A stretch of DNA of 64,000 bases. It comes from Rhabditophanes sp. KR3021. Lineage: Eukaryota > Nematoda > Chromadorea > Rhabditida > Alloionematidae. Under the pieces are notes generated by a model. That model was given only the letters and a program-made list of their open reading frames with translations, was not told the origin of the DNA and ran no database searches. Below, piece after piece: positions 48,101-63,200 of this stretch. The DNA is taken from contig CAUJLY010000006.1 of NCBI GenBank assembly GCA_963281155.1, positions 3,596,001-3,660,000 of the forward strand, read 5' to 3'. The stretch's first letter is position 1. Each line of letters begins with the position of its first letter. A program made the translations under genes and the position numbers.

Positions 48101-49732
48101 AGTACCTGCTTCTATTCTAAAGCTTGAACAAATTATTGTTATATAAGTGACATTAATATTGTTACCAACAAATAAAAATATATCTGCGTATTATGTGTTC
48201 ATAAAATTATTTAGGGTATAACTTGACAAATAGGCAATAATAAAAAGTTATAGACGGTAATAAATAGTTTACAAAACTCAATAAAAAAGTATGTTATCAA
48301 GAAGTTTTTCAGCCTAAGTTGGTACAAATGATGATCCAAAAAATGAGAATAAGATGAGATATAAGCATTTTAAAGCCTGTAACTGTCAGTGCCATCATGC
48401 AAAATACATATGCTGTATTTCGTGGAAATAAAATGGGGAATAAATCATACCGGTAGCGTTTGTATTGGTAAAATAGATGGCATTGAGCAGATAAAAAGGA
48501 AGTATTCATAATATTTTGAGATACAAGCAGTGCTTATTTTAGAAAGCAATCATGCAATCACTTATATCAAATAACAATATTGGTTATCTGTGTAACTTGC
48601 AGTTATATTGAAATAATTCAGAAAATATAATATTCCGTTTCACCTAGGTATAACCTATTCAAATTAATGCGATTATGGTTATTATAAGTAAAATAGGATA
48701 TTTAAATGATAAAATTATTTATTTAAGGTGTCACCAAATAAGTCTCAAAAAAATGAAATCATTTTCTCATTAAATTTTTTTTGTCTCATTGAACACTTGT
48801 GTTAAAACTTTTTTTATTGTATGTATTAGTGATGGTAATGCTTTTTTTGCAAAGATGACATTTTAAATTTTGCCATTTAAAAAGCAAGTAATTGTGTATA
48901 TATTCTATTTCCATAACAAATAGCTCAAGGACATTTATCAATGATTTTATATAATTTCTCACGGGCAAAATTAAACAAAAAAGAATCAATTATTTAGGTT
49001 TTTATGTTTGAACTTGTAGTTTGCAGGTAAAATGCACATATAAATAAATTAAGGTAATAGCATATAAAATTTAAGGAAATAAAATTTAATTGTAAACCAA
49101 ATTAATGCAGACACGATAAAAAGTCCATTGAATGGTGGAACTCATTAAAGTAGGACTTATTTGGGCAATGCATTATTAAAAATATAAATGCAACTAATTT
49201 TAGAAACTTCAATAATATAATAATACATATGGAAAAGAAAACCAAATAAGTGCATTATCGTCATTACTTCGAAGTAGAAATGAATTGCATTTAATCAAGT
49301 ATATGTTTCTTATGAATATTGCGTAAAATATCGTTGGTATTGTTGATATTGTTACAGTTAAAATGATGATTGAATATACATAGAATTTCCTTTTTATAAT
49401 TTGAATGTTTTCAATTGTTTGGAAAATTATTAAGGCTTTGTATGAACATATTCGGTATAAAATAAACAAGAAGTAAACATAACACCGTTGAATAGGTCAA
49501 ATAAAAAGAGTTCTCAGAGATTTGTTAGTTTAAGAAGTGTTATCTGACTACAAGAGGAAGTATTTATATTTTTTATTTATGTGCAATAAACTTAAATAAA
49601 GTTGAATAGTGGAATGATTTAAATCCAGGCTTTATTTAATTAATGATAATCAATTCACTACATCTAATATTTCAAACAAAGAGAATAATGATATTTAAAA
49701 GTAAATGACTATTCCTTGGGGATGTTTTTTAA
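45140..49732. other. Long intergenic region
   Basis: About 4.6 kb of AT-rich DNA with no supported gene; the ORFs are 60-86 codons and have no family resemblance. One short tandem repeat lies at 46.7 kb. Confidence 0.5.
46722..46786. repeat. Tandem repeat, 15-nt unit
   Basis: Four direct copies of a unit close to TAAAAAGTTTGGTGG, the third and fourth with one and several changes. It stands out by its G-rich composition in an AT-rich setting. Confidence 0.8.
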
Positions 49733-51533
49733 TTATTGCCCAGTTTGGATGGTTCTTTGGGTGTGAGTGGCTCTTTCGTCTCCATCTTTGTTTAAGAAAC
49801 TTGTGACTACGTTAGCTCCGATTCCCCATGTGTTTTCGTCATTGTTTACCAGTGATTCTGGTGGATTGTTGGTACCTCCTTGTCCCTTGGCGTAAATCTA
49901 GAAAATGGTATTAGGATTTAGGAAACGGGTGACTTACTTTAATGCTATGTCCTGGTTTGAGAGTGATATTTGGTGGGAATGTGAAGACGATATCTGGACG
50001 GTTGTCAAGCTTTCTCTTTAATTTACACTCACCAATGTTCTCGTCTTTACTTCTGTGAGTATTTTCCAAAACAATATATTTACCAGTTGGTTCACACTCT
50101 GGAATAGTGATATTGCCCTTGGCTGCACGTTGGTAGGTGGTACGAGTTTGGACTTCTCCGCGGACATTTCTGGTGGAGTCAGTGTCCTCTTGTTGTTGAA
50201 GGGAGTGAGTCTTGACAACTTGCTCAACCATTTGACGGAGTCCAACACGAGACTCTTCTCCTTCCAACATCTTTCTGTAGATGGCAATTTCAGCATCCAA
50301 CATTTGCTTGGTGTCCAAAAGAGCTTGAAGTTCGGCAACCAAAGTTTGGCATTCTTCACGCATTCTACGGAGATTAGCATCTCTGTCGTTAAGAGCTTGT
50401 TCGTATTGTCTTTGATCATCATTGAGTTGATAATTGAGGTTTTGGACTTCTTTCTCCAATATTCCGTTCTTTCCTTCGAGATCTCCGAGTTTGGTACGGA
50501 GGTCACCGATGTTATCACGCATTCTCTTGATTTCGTCGCGTTGGTAGTTGCTTTCCATGACGGTTCTGTTGGCAGATCCTTGGACTTCAGATACCTTAAG
50601 TTTGTACCAAGACTCCATGTCTTGTTTTCCTTGCTTGGCGATGTAGTCATATTCATCCTTGATATCTCTGATAGCGAGAGCCAGTTCGTTTTTGAAGAAT
50701 TCACGAGTGTCAGCTGGAGCTTGAGCAAGAAGGGCCTGCAATTCCTTGACTTCTTGTTCATGAACTCTTCTAAGGAATTCAAGTTCTTCCATGAGGGTTT
50801 GGACTTGGTTTTGGAAATCGATTCTTCCAAGAGTTTCTTCGTCAAGATCGCTACGGGCTTTTCCAAGTTCGTCACGAAGTCTTAAATTGTCACTAAGGAG
50901 ACGCTTTTCTTCATCAGAAAGTTGCTTCCAACGAGCGCGGAGCATCTCAAGTTCGTTTTGGGCATCAGCGATTGCGTGGTTAAAAGATGTGATCTTTTCT
51001 TGATCAGACTCTCTTCTATGTTGAATATCTTCATAACGAGATCTATATTCGGTTAAATCGTCACGGCATCTTGATACCTTTACGTCAATTTCAGCCTTTC
51101 TACGAGCAGCTTCGTCAATTTCCTTACGAGCGTCAGCCAAATTGTCACTGAATTGGTTCTTGATTTCACTAGTGTCTTTACCCCATCTTCCTCTAAGTTC
51201 CTCTAAATTTTGAACTAATTCTCTGTTTTGCTCTTCGAGTTTCTTAACTCTGTCGATGTAGTTTCCGAGACGATCATTCAAACCTTGCATGGTTTTCTTT
51301 TCCTTGTTGGTGGCTTCCAAGAAAGATTGAGCAGCATTGGCACTAAGAGCTGGACTAATTCCTCCAATACTTGCTGACCCCATTTCAGTGACCATCTTCA
51401 AAACACGGCCACCGCCACCATTTCCACTGGTATAACTGCCAGATTGTCTAGTTTGACTTCTTACTGCAGTTCTTGGTTGGATAGTAGATCTGTATTGGAT
51501 CTCATAATCAGAGCTTTCCTTTTGCGAAGTCAT
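49733..51533 (-). CDS. ifb-1: Cytoplasmic intermediate filament protein (IFB-1-like)
   Basis: Two exons, 51533-49938 and 49897-49733, give 586 residues. A Ser/Gly/Arg-rich head is followed by the rod start (LNDRLGNYIDRVKKLEEQN) at about residue 83, a long heptad-repeat rod of the lamin-type length, and the rod end (LDAEIAIYRKMLEGEESR) near 420. The tail holds a lamin tail domain; its last strands (NTWGIGANVVTSF and THTQRTIQTGQ) come from the second exon. The extended coil 1B and the lamin tail are typical of invertebrate intermediate filaments. The sequence most resembles the IFB class, an obligate partner of IFA proteins in worm epidermal, pharyngeal and intestinal filaments. Codon use is strongly biased, in line with high expression. 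Confidence 0.93.
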
Positions 51534-54500
51534 TTTTGTCTAACAAGAAAGAGCTAAAACTAATATATTAAATCAGAATATGTTAAACAAAGAAAATTAA
51601 ACGCAAATGAATATTTAAGAAGCACATTTTGAAAAAGTTTGGGTAAGGTATTATAAAGTTAAAAAGGATTCCGAGTAAAGAACTAACAAAAGTAAACAAT
51701 CAACTATGTCAGTAATTTATGAAACAAGTAAAATAGCACCGAAGTTTGTGGTGTTGATAACATTATCAATATGTATCAGTATGGTATTACCTTAAAGTTG
51801 AAGATTAAAAATCGAAAAAATTGTTTGATTAAACGGAACCTAATGTTTTATGTATATGTTTCATATTTTAAGACGCAAATAATAAATAAATAACTTTTTT
51901 GTTAAAGTAAGCATATTCATGTTTGCTGATAAGCATAAAAAAGATGAAGCATAGTATTCTCCTATATTCTGAAAAAATGCAACTATCAAACAACTTTATA
52001 TCTTTTTGCAGTTCAAAAGGAACATTTTGATTCAATGAAAACTATCAAACATCTAGGATAATGATGGCCGTCAAAAGAAACTAAAAGAAAATTTGATAAT
52101 ATTTTTACAAAGATAGTTTTACAGTTATGGTTCATAATGTGCACGATGAGAAGAAGGTAGAATATAGATAATTGATGTTTAGTGGTTGATTGAACGGGTG
52201 GCAATGACATAAATTTCAGTATTTATACAACAAATAATATAGTACTAAACTTTACTTTAACGTTTCTTATAACAATAATTTTATTTTTTCAATTATCTTA
52301 ATGGCATTGCTTTTTACTGTGCAATTAATATAGTAACGTAATAACGATACAAATAGACATCCTTAGTTTCACATAACATTATACATTCTATTATTGGAAT
52401 CCAACTTGAATAGTTCGGAATAATATAATAGGGTATTTAAATTTTTATAGTAATGCATGGTGAATATTATAATCTGTATAAAGTAAATTCGGAATGATTT
52501 TTTAATAGTACTCAAATGATGTTGTATATTCATACCATTTCAAGCAAATGTATCATCTAAACATGATAAAAGGCGTGAAATCACTTTTAGATATTAATTG
52601 AAGGAAAAGTTAGTGGAGCATTTAGTTTAAAAACATTCCATCCATTTCAACCTAAATACACATTCTATTATCGAATTTAAACCTATGAAACTTGTAAACT
52701 ATGATGTTTTAGGAGTAAAATACTTTTTGCAAAGAAAATTGCATACAAAATTTTGAAATGATCGGGTAAACAAATAATCAAAATAATATTTTATCTACGT
52801 TAGAACCTGTCAATTAAAATAGTTTAGCGTTGTGAATGACTAAATAAATAATTTTTGTGATAGTGATGGTAAAAATGTTTGAGCACATAAAGATAAACTT
52901 CATAAAAATAAGGATGTATAGGTCTAGAAAAGATTTGTGGTATTCTGAGTGAGGTAGTATTTCTTTTATACAAAAATGCAAACTTTGTTTTGACAACCAT
53001 TCGCTAGAACGCTCAATTTAGGTTTTAGTAAAATTACGGATAAGCAAACTAGTAAATATAAAAAGCGTTGATTTGACACAATAACTATTATAATCATTTC
53101 ATAAGTACCTGTCTAGATTTGCCCAACACTATGCAGATGTTATTCTAAATGTCCCAAATAAAACTGGACTTTTTAAAGTCGGCACCTCAATGTAATACAA
53201 TTTTCAATAAATAATTTAACACTAATCATTTTTAATATAACATAGTTACATTTTTATCTAGGAATATAAAAGCTTAAATGACTTGTGGGCTCCGATTACA
53301 CAAGCTTATACTTATACGTAATATGTTTCAATATACCTGGTAAAGTAACAATTGATATTCAAACAAGTAGTTTAAATTGTAATAAGTTATCCAATATGTA
53401 AATGATGACTTTTTTCTAGGAAAGTGAACACTTAAATAATGAATAATATTGAAGTCAATGCTCCAATTTATGATAAAATACTTTCAAAATATAGTAGATT
53501 GTGTATAAAAATATTTACAAATCTGTATTTAAGATAAGGTGGAGCAAATATTCTCTTCTAACTAATCTAGGATTAAAAAGAACCTCAAATGTTTCGCAAC
53601 ATTCCGCAATACAATGGCCAATAGGATTTAAGTTAGAAGTGTTTGTTCAGTTAGCAAGTGCAAAGTAATGTAACAGGAAAATCTACCGTGTGTAATTTAG
53701 AAAGGATAATTCTGTTTGTGGAAAGATACGATAATCTTCCAGCCAAACTTCTGAAATACGCATTAAATGTAATTGTCTATCTTATATTCCAAACACCTAC
53801 CAAATTAAATGATTGTATAATAGGAAAGTTGAATTGAAGGCAAGCGATATTGTTGTCATACAAATAATAACTAATATATGAGATACAATGTACAGTGTCT
53901 GAGATTTTATAGGGAGGTTAAGATGCGCCACATTTGGTATTCATAAATTGCATATTCTTTGCGATTCATAACAAACAAATCAAAAAAGGTGGGCAATTTA
54001 TGTATCTTATTACAATACATCTCCTAAAATGCATAAAAAATGTGGGATACAAAGAATTCAAACAATATTAGACGATTTAATCATCTTTAAAAAATTTTGC
54101 GCTTCTAAAGTTTTATAATAAACACCATGAGTCATTTTAACGTAAAAGGAATGTCATACTTTTATTAATACATCTATAAACATTTTTGTAAAGTCAAAAA
54201 GAATCCCAATCAAATGACAACCCTATTTAGACTGATTGGTTATATATGCATACGGGAAGGCCAGTATCAAGCCCGCAACTAACAAAGTATATGCATTCCC
54301 AATTCACCAGTCGAATCTGCCCTAACCGACTTTTTTGTCAATACATGTTTTACGCAATTTTGTTTCTCTTCACTATTTTGGATCCAACCTTCAATTTATA
54401 AATTCTTACTTTTCATCACAATACTGATCACAATTCTATTGTACTGAGTAACACACAAAAGGTAATGAAATAAATAAACATAGACATATCTATTTAGGTG

Positions 54501-56639
54501 TTATGTACTTTTTCAAAAACATTTAACTTTCTAAACTGTTTTGTAATGAATCCTTAATTCCCCTCCGACATAACCCAAAAGGAGCCGGCAATCCAATTCG
54601 TGTTAACAACAAACTTGACTCAGTATGACATTGTGAGAAAGTCGAAGGAATTTTAATAATCAAATATGATAACAATAAAAATGTTCAATCATACAAACTC
54701 GGACATTTTTAGTTTTTAGTGAATAAGTACATCATAAATAGTTAGATCTCCTTTGATGGGTTAATCTTAATCACTAACTTTTGATTACTATAAGCTTCAA
54801 AAAAGATTGGCATATGAGAGTGTTGATAGTATGAAAACAAGTTTTATAGTAAACTTTAGCACAACAATTAAAAGGTATGTGTATAAAACTTCCTCACAAT
54901 AACCAGCAGTGATGAATGTTTGTTTTCAAATACTATCAGGGGTTTGATTTTAATAACAGATTAACATTTTATTGTTAGTTTAAAAGTATTTATCTACTAG
55001 TATGCGTTTTTGGGTAGAGCGAAAATAATGGAGACAAATGAAACTAGCAAAAATAATTAGGTCTCAAAAATACCTCTAATACGGAGATACTCTAAAGTTT
55101 ATATAACATTAGTTAATTTTAAACTCTAGTTTTAAGGCGTAAACAATCCCGACCCCTTTTGTTCTTCAAATCAGGTTGTATGAAGCAATAGTAGATGGAT
55201 TGATGTCGTGGGAACTATTTTAATTTAGAGGGATAATGTTTGTAAATGGTGATTTATACGTGTTGATATTAGTCATAATGAGCTACGTAAACTAATTATC
55301 ATAAATTCAACTTTTTTGTTTTATTTAATGATCGTACAGTCATGTCCTTCATTTGACTTGCTCTGCAATTCACTTAAACAAATATACACTTTGCCATTTC
55401 ATTATCTTTTTTAATGTTTTTATGATGATTTAATTATTAAGATAAATAGTTCTGAAGTCGTACCGTTAATTTTGCCATCAATTTAAACAAATAAATGTCA
55501 TACTCAATGAAAACAATTAATGGGCGACGAAAATGTGCAAAACTAGAATACTAAAATAATAATAAATAAATCAGAAAGACACGCTCAACTTGTATACATC
55601 TCAATATATTGTAAAATTAAACATCTTAATCCGTCACCAAGAAATAAGAAAGTGTACAGAAATATGTACTATTTAAAACAATCCGAAACAATTTATACTT
55701 AACTTCTTCAAAAGTCTTTATATAATCAAAAGACTACCAGAGCTTGTTTATGAAAAAGATTATCCTCAAAATGTATAAAAGTTACCGTGAATGAAGCTAC
55801 CTAAGAGTGAAGGCGCGTAAAGCTTAGTAACTTTTCAAATTTAGATAAATATATTTAAAAGTTAAAAAGGTGTTTTTGATAATAATCAGATTAAAAGCAC
55901 ATATACCAATATAATTCAAAAACTTAACAGAAGATAGTATTAATAGAACTGTACAAATTTGATATCTTGAAGAATTTGCTGATTATAGTCAAGAATTTGT
56001 GATAAAGTGACCAAATTAGTGATTGTAAAATCAAGAATACTACTTTTAAAGTGATATAAACATTGTAAATTAATTTATCATGTAGGAGAACAACATTATA
56101 TATACAAACGGTACATGTGAGTTGGGTGAAAATAAAAACTTATCAGTTGTAATTGTAAATTCTTTTATTATCACCATCTTTTTAAACCTTTAATATTAGA
56201 CACAATTTGTTGATAACTTTAAATTCTTTACTAATATTAGTAAATTGACATAAAAAGATTGACATTTTCTGATACACATAGCTCAGCCCAAATAATGTAT
56301 GAATTATCTCTACGCCCATGTATCATTCAAAGAAGTGTTAATATTTTTTTAATTCGTTAAAAGCCCGGATCAAAGGAATAGTTTCGGCATCATCAATGAT
56401 TCAGAAATACAGGACATCAGTTTTATTGTTTGAGCAAAGAGTAATCATTTTACATTTCACTTATTCGGTTACTAAGTACCTTTATAATAATGATTCATTT
56501 TATATTATTATGACAAATTAGGGGGAACTTGAATTTTGGTGGTAGGTTAGTTAGTTCGTAAACAGTCCATTAAGGATGTATTTTTCTTTTACATACAATG
56601 TTTAAGTACTTAAATATGTGATTAATTTGTATCTTGTGA
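51534..56639. other. Gene desert of about 5.1 kb
   Basis: AT-rich DNA upstream of the intermediate filament gene. Only three short ORFs of about 60 codons; no gene, RNA or repeat was recognised. It may hold control elements of the filament gene, but none can be named. Confidence 0.5.
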
Positions 56640-57227
56640 CTATGTTAAAGTCTCAGAATCTGTGAAATATGTTGAGTATGTTTGATAAGCCTTTGATAAA
56701 CAAATCAGATGTATTATACATGAGAAGAGTACTAGTGCCATTTGATATGCGATGAAATGTTCGACTGAATGAATGAAACGACGGTTCCTTGGTATGCGTA
56801 CAATTAAAGCTAAAAATACAGCTAAATTAATTGGCATTTATAATTTGAAGTATCTTTAACTTACAGAACCCTAGTAAATTGGCAACAGTTCCAACTGCCA
56901 GTGCCACGATATTGGGTATAATTAAGTGAGGTTGCTTGTATTTTGGTGCCAAAGAATATAAATATAAACTGAAAATTGCAAAAGATGACACGCCAATCTG
57001 TAACACTAAATAATAATCAACCCACGCACGAGACCATAAATTAGGCTGGGAAAAGTTGGCGTTGGTTGGAGAAGAGGAGTGTTCTTTAGAGTGTGAAGTA
57101 TTGTCTTTGTAATCAGCAGGATTGCTTTGAAAACTTCCAGGGACATTAACATACTTTGACATTGGGTCTTTTGCAGTAGTGACGTCTTCGGATTGAAGCC
57201 TTGATAGAATTAATATGGAGCAAGCCA
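56640..57227 (-). CDS. Multi-pass membrane protein, unrecognised (5' exon missing)
   Basis: Two exons, 57227-56865 and 56821-56640, join in phase across a 43-nt GTAAGT...TTTAG intron to give 181 residues from the first whole codon. The N-terminal third is Ser/Asn-rich (KDNTSHSKEHSSSP). Three hydrophobic segments follow (DYYLVLQIGVSSFAIFSLYL; IIPNIVALAVGTVANLLGFS running into VFLALIV; MALVLFSCIIHLICL); a start segment, ACSILILSRL, is weakly hydrophobic. The exon opens with TGGCT after an acceptor, so a preceding exon ending in A would make the initiator codon; it was not found. No family was recognised. Neighbouring DNA is empty on both sides. Confidence 0.6.
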
Positions 57228-60200
57228 CTAAAAGAACATGCAGTATCTACTGAAAAGCTGCAAAAAAGAAGTTTTTAGAGAAATTCATTTGATGAAGTTA
57301 TTTGAAATGATGATAGTTTATACTTTATTAAAGGTATCACAAACATATTTATTTTGATTTTGATATAACTACCATTGTCATGTTGCTTGGTAATAATAAA
57401 TAAACGATTGAAGGTATCTTTTCTCAAATGTAAAAAAGCACATAAAATTATTATCTTTTTCCCTTATAAACAGTTTCTACGTAACAAATAGATCGTCATG
57501 CAAGCAATGCTGCTAGTATAGAAGAAGTACAATTTTTTAATTATTGCTTATTTATTAGATCTTTGGACCTAGTTACAAAAAGTTAGATTCCCATTAGATA
57601 CAATTTTTCTCTTTCACAGAAACCAAAAAATGCTTAACAATTAATACATGCGATTATAACAAATTAATATAAAAGCATGTATAAAATGCGCTATTGTTTA
57701 TCCAAAACAATTATTTTGTAATTTTCGCACAATAAAAAGCATTTCCATAAAAATAATTAGTCACAATTGCATTTCTGAGTTAATTGAAATTATTTGTTCC
57801 CAAAAAGTATAACGGTATTGCAAAACTGCATGACGAATTCCTTAGGAGGATTGAATAACAAAATTCTGTTTATGCTTTCAATATCATTTGTCTTTTTAAA
57901 TTATATATTTTTGCCAATTGTTCCCTTTCTGTACAATGAATAATGTTCCTATTTATTGCACCTTTAAATTGGTAGTTAGCATGATTAATACAAATTTTGT
58001 GCATAATTAATTTTGCTTTTGACAACATGATAATTATTTTATGACAAATGCTACTTAGGGTACCTGCATTATAAATGTATCTTGGTATTTTCCCAAGTAA
58101 ATATAATAAATATGATAAACAAATAGAAATTTCCGGAAACAATTTAATATTTAAAAGAATCTCCCCTTGAATAATTTATACTAAATAAATCGCACTCATT
58201 TAAAATGTGCAAGATAAATTGTTTGATTGATACATCTCTATTAAATAAGAATTATTGCCAAAAGTAAAACTCCCTTGGTAATAAATATATTCAAACTGAG
58301 ATTAAGTTTATTTCCTGACAACCTGCTTTGCGCGTAAACGTTTCAACTTTAATATCATCTCGTCTTGTATTTTAAATTACCATTGTTCAGTTTGATTTAT
58401 ACACTACTTCCCACTAATATATTCTATCTTTCATTTATTTTTTCACTCATTTGTGTCGAAAGGTCCTTCCGATTAAACTGTATTTAATGCATATTAAAAA
58501 ACTTTTAATCATTATTGTGTCATTCAAATCCAAATGGAAAGTGATTATTTTGCAAAATCAAAAAACATATAAAACTCATATCTCATAACATTAAATTGTA
58601 ATCTATTTATATCTATTATATTAAGTTTTAAGCAAACTTTCACTAATAAATACATGATCGACATCATCATTTTTTGACAGAAGAAGTAGACATTATTTTT
58701 GTGTTGTAAAGTAATTAATATCGCGCCTATACATTTCGTTCTGACATCATTAAGTTAACCTTACAAACCAAGAGTAATTTTTATAATTTTCAAATATCGG
58801 TATTGAAAGGTACAATCATATAATTGAGTAAAATAGCAAAAAATGTATTTTAATCTACAGGAATAAACAAACTTTGAAGTTAAAGTTAATTGCTTTTTCA
58901 AAAGTAATCCCAAAATCTTTGAGTAGATATACTATCATAGCTGATTTTATTTAATTATTTATTAACCCCATCTAATTTGATGTTATTGATAAGAGATATT
59001 AGTATTAAATTTATCTAAAATTTTAAAACACTTTACTCTTTAATTACCCTACCATATATATTCACTTAAATATAAATATTTTAGTCTTTTCATAAAAATT
59101 TATTTATTAATTAATTCATTAAAAGTTTCCTAAGTTATTCCTCTTAATATTACCCTCTGAAAATTTAACAAATTTATAAAGCTGAACTTCTTCTCGTTTT
59201 TATTAATTATTTTTTTAGACTTTTACATCATTTTCAAAAGTTGGAGAGAGGCTGACGAACCTATGACACTAATTAAATTATTTATTGTTTCACATAAAAT
59301 ATAATGGGGTTTAACAATATAAGCCCTTTTTTACAACTTTGAAACTAATTTAAAATATTTGTATCCGAAATATGCATCATTAAAAGTAATATCAACACAC
59401 ACAAACACCCAAGGTAAGTTGTACAAAAAATGTGTGCTCTTTAAAGTTATTTAATCAAATAAAAGATTTTACAATATCATGCGTGGGATGTATCTCATAT
59501 ATTTACAGATCACTAATAAGATTACAAAGAGTAAAAGCAATAAAATATCATATCTAAACCTATTTATGTTTCATATTACATTTGAATAAATATCTTTCAT
59601 TTTATCGAATGATTTGCCACACAAATCGCTCTATAGATAGTAAAGAATACATTACTTGATTGAGGACAGTAAAAAAAGTTTTTTGCCCAAATACTGTTAA
59701 CCTAATGGGTAACTTTTAAACCTATATACCCATATCCAACAAAAATATTTTGGGTATGGGTAAATCGAAAAAATAAATAATGGGTTGGGAATGGGTAAAA
59801 TGAGCAAATTACCCATACCCATATATAGATTTAGTTATTTTATTTTCAGATATAAATTATTAAACATCCACATTATTTGCAAAATTAAATTCCTTAAGTT
59901 ATTCTTTGAAAGTAACAATTCGTGACGTTTATTATAAGCATAAATGACGTTATTAACGATCATTTTTAATATAAAATTTAATCAGCTAAATGCAATAGAC
60001 TTTAATTTTCATATTTTTTATTTAAAAATTAATGATTTCAAGTTACTCCCAAATCCCAAATACTTTGTTCTACTTAACATATTTAGTCTTTTCGAATAAA
60101 CATTTTAAGAATGTTGTGCCAAATACTACTTTATTTAATACCATTTTAAAACACCCACTCATAAGTTTGATATAATAGCTATTGTTTGCCTAATAAATTA

Positions 60201-63200
60201 CTCTTTATAATATGTGATAAAATACTCTTGACACATTCTTGAAAGATAACTCTTTTTGAGGGAATAGATATATTTTTTTCGAAATCCTTTGTTACTCACC
60301 TTGTACAATTGGGAAATGTTTTATGTTTTAAACAATCGACAATGTGTGTATACTAATTTTGTATTACTCGAAAAAAAGAGTAGGAAAGATTATAAACTTT
60401 TATAGTGAAGCTATTGTAATAAGTAGTAGCGTAGTAGGATGTATAAACCATTTTGAGTTACTTCATTCAATCATATTCTTAAGTAAATTACAACTTTCCT
60501 GTGTTATAATAAGGCGTAGGCGGCATAAAGCTGGCAACCAGAAGTTTGTTACTTATCAAAATATACTTGTTCATTACTTCCGGTACCACTTGATAGCGAC
60601 ATGTTTTCTATCGAATTGTCGTTCTTTAACTATTCCTCTATATTAATTTAACTTCTTATTATTCTTTAACTTACGACATCGTTTCCTGGTTCAATTGAGC
60701 ATAAGCTGCGACACATCAAAAACTCCTACGCAAAAATACGCTCTTCGTTCTGTAAGTAATATTTACATTACTCTACTTTGTAATTGAACTTACTATCAAA
60801 TCACACAATGCTTAGACTGAAACATTTGCTGTAAATATAGCGATGTTAATCATTTAAATTTTATCTACTTGATCTTGTGGTTTTGCATATCAACGTGTCA
60901 CCTTAAATTATATTTATTACAATTTTAAAGTCAACATTTGTAGTATACAATTTGATATCGAAGTTAAGGAACAACAACAATCTCAATAAGTACATTACTT
61001 TCTTAATTGATCACTGCGCAGCACCCTCAAATTATATTAAAACTTGTGCAAAAAAGATTGAGATAGTATAGGTTAAAGCTTAGTAATTATTATTACTCTT
61101 ATTATATCATAAGTTAACTTTATACTTACCACAGACAATATAGACTGGGTTTGTGTGTTTGTCTATGTTGTTCAAAAACATAAGGTTAGTATAGTCTAAG
61201 GTGATATCTTGTCATTAGTAATTTAATATTTAAAATTATTTGGATACTTAATTCAATAAAATTTGGATATTTTTTACACAACTTCAAATAGTGTTCATTT
61301 TTCGGGTGTAATTAGTTTACATTCAAAGTATTTACCTATATCCTACCACAATAAATTAAATAATAATGGGGTTTATATGTAATAATTGATAATATTTAGA
61401 TTAAATAGTCTTTTATACATTAAAAATGTACATATATTCAAACAAAAAAGTAATTGTCTAGTTTGAAAGCAATTCTAATAAACATGTATAATCTCCTTCT
61501 ATTGTCAACTCAAATTTGTTTAATTTGAACTTTTTATTGAATCTTTTATTTGACTAAAATTTGTTCTAAACCCTAATACCAAAATGATTGGATACTTTTT
61601 GTTGACAACAATTCATCTATTTTATAGATTGCTTTTTGAAAGACCTGGATCATAAATGTATTATACATAATAATTACATATGATACTTCAAATGAAAAGA
61701 ATATTCATGTACAAAGATTATTCATTTAAAAAACACTATTCATTGATCCGTGGATATATTGTGAATATATAAATTGGTATTGAATATATTGTGGGTGAAT
61801 GTAGCAATATAATTAATAATGATTTGTTGTCTTTCATTTTGATGAGTAATATTATTTCAAAGTATAATTATCTCAGCATATGTCCATACTCGTGATACTA
61901 CTCTAAATACACCTACGAAAATTGTCGTGGTGAGTAAAACGCATAATATGTATTATTGGGTTTAACTATTTTCAGTTCCCAGATAAATATGTTTTTATTA
62001 ATAGATTAATTTATATAAAATACTACATCGCAGCGAGTCTCTTTTTCATTTTTTTATATATTTTAACCTTATTTTTTTCGAAATGCATTTCCTTTATAAA
62101 AAATGACCGTACGTTATATTTAAGAAATATATTTGCTAAACTTAAATGCCAAATGACATTTGCTTTTAACCATTTTAAATTTTATTATTTTATCGCCCAC
62201 ACACAGCCAAAAACATAAAGAACTACTATTAAAAAGTACCGGAAATAGATAAAATGCTTTTCTTTTATCTTGTATAATAGGAGGCATGTTGGCGTCGAAC
62301 ATGACTCAGACCCAAAAAATAAATAAATTTTTGGTTTTTGTAATATATTGTTTTCTACCAAAATACCTTGTAAAATGCTTGACAGAATAAATTATGATAA
62401 TATATATTTTGATAAATAATATTTATACTATGTCCGTAAGTATGGGGTTTGAAAGTACTAGCAGATAATAATAAATTCCATTCATGATTTGAATTAAAAG
62501 AAAAAAATTATGTATTGATAAATATACAAACTATCTATGAATAGATAGTATTTGTATTAAATTGAAAAACGTTATCCATTATAAACCAAATTCAAGATGA
62601 TATATTTTATGATGACCATAATTTAGTAGACATCTATTCATTTATAATTTTTTACATACTTTTACAATTGTGCAGTGGCATTCAATTTGTTTTGACTACT
62701 ATATTTGCCGCCACTTTTGCACCGCAACAAACTGACATAATATTCATTATCATAGTATTCTTTCGATCTCTTATAACTGTGTTGTGCCTCCCTTTCTTTT
62801 TTACAATTTTGCCTTTTGAAAAGAATAAACTTTGTTCGTCATGGTCCAAATACGTTGCCCGTTTTGAAAGACCTTCCTGCTTTACTTTCAGACTCACATT
62901 TTAAACCTATCCTTTTTATATATAAATATCATAGTATTATTACGTCCAGCTAATAAAAATATGAAACTACAAACTAAAGTAGGTCTACTACTACTTTTGT
63001 ATGGAAGTATCTATTAAATAAATGTAAAGACCTAAATTTGCGGATCACAAAATTAATGCAAATCATTCATTCATTGTCTGTTTTGTTCTTTAAACAATTA
63101 AAAATTTCCTCAAAATCGGGGGCGTAAAATGGTAAGAATATGACATATGTCTCACGGTCTTATAAGCACTAAGAAAATAGTAGCTCTTATTTCTCGTGAG

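Noticed and set aside
50018..50885. Long ORFs on the plus strand (276 codons) and in another minus frame (285 codons) inside the intermediate filament gene
   Set aside because: They are shadows produced by the biased codons and heptad repeats of the filament rod.
62668..62904. Overlapping ORFs on both strands (78 and 71 codons)
   Set aside because: Neither shows family resemblance, splice context or a neighbour relation; open frames of this size can occur by chance.
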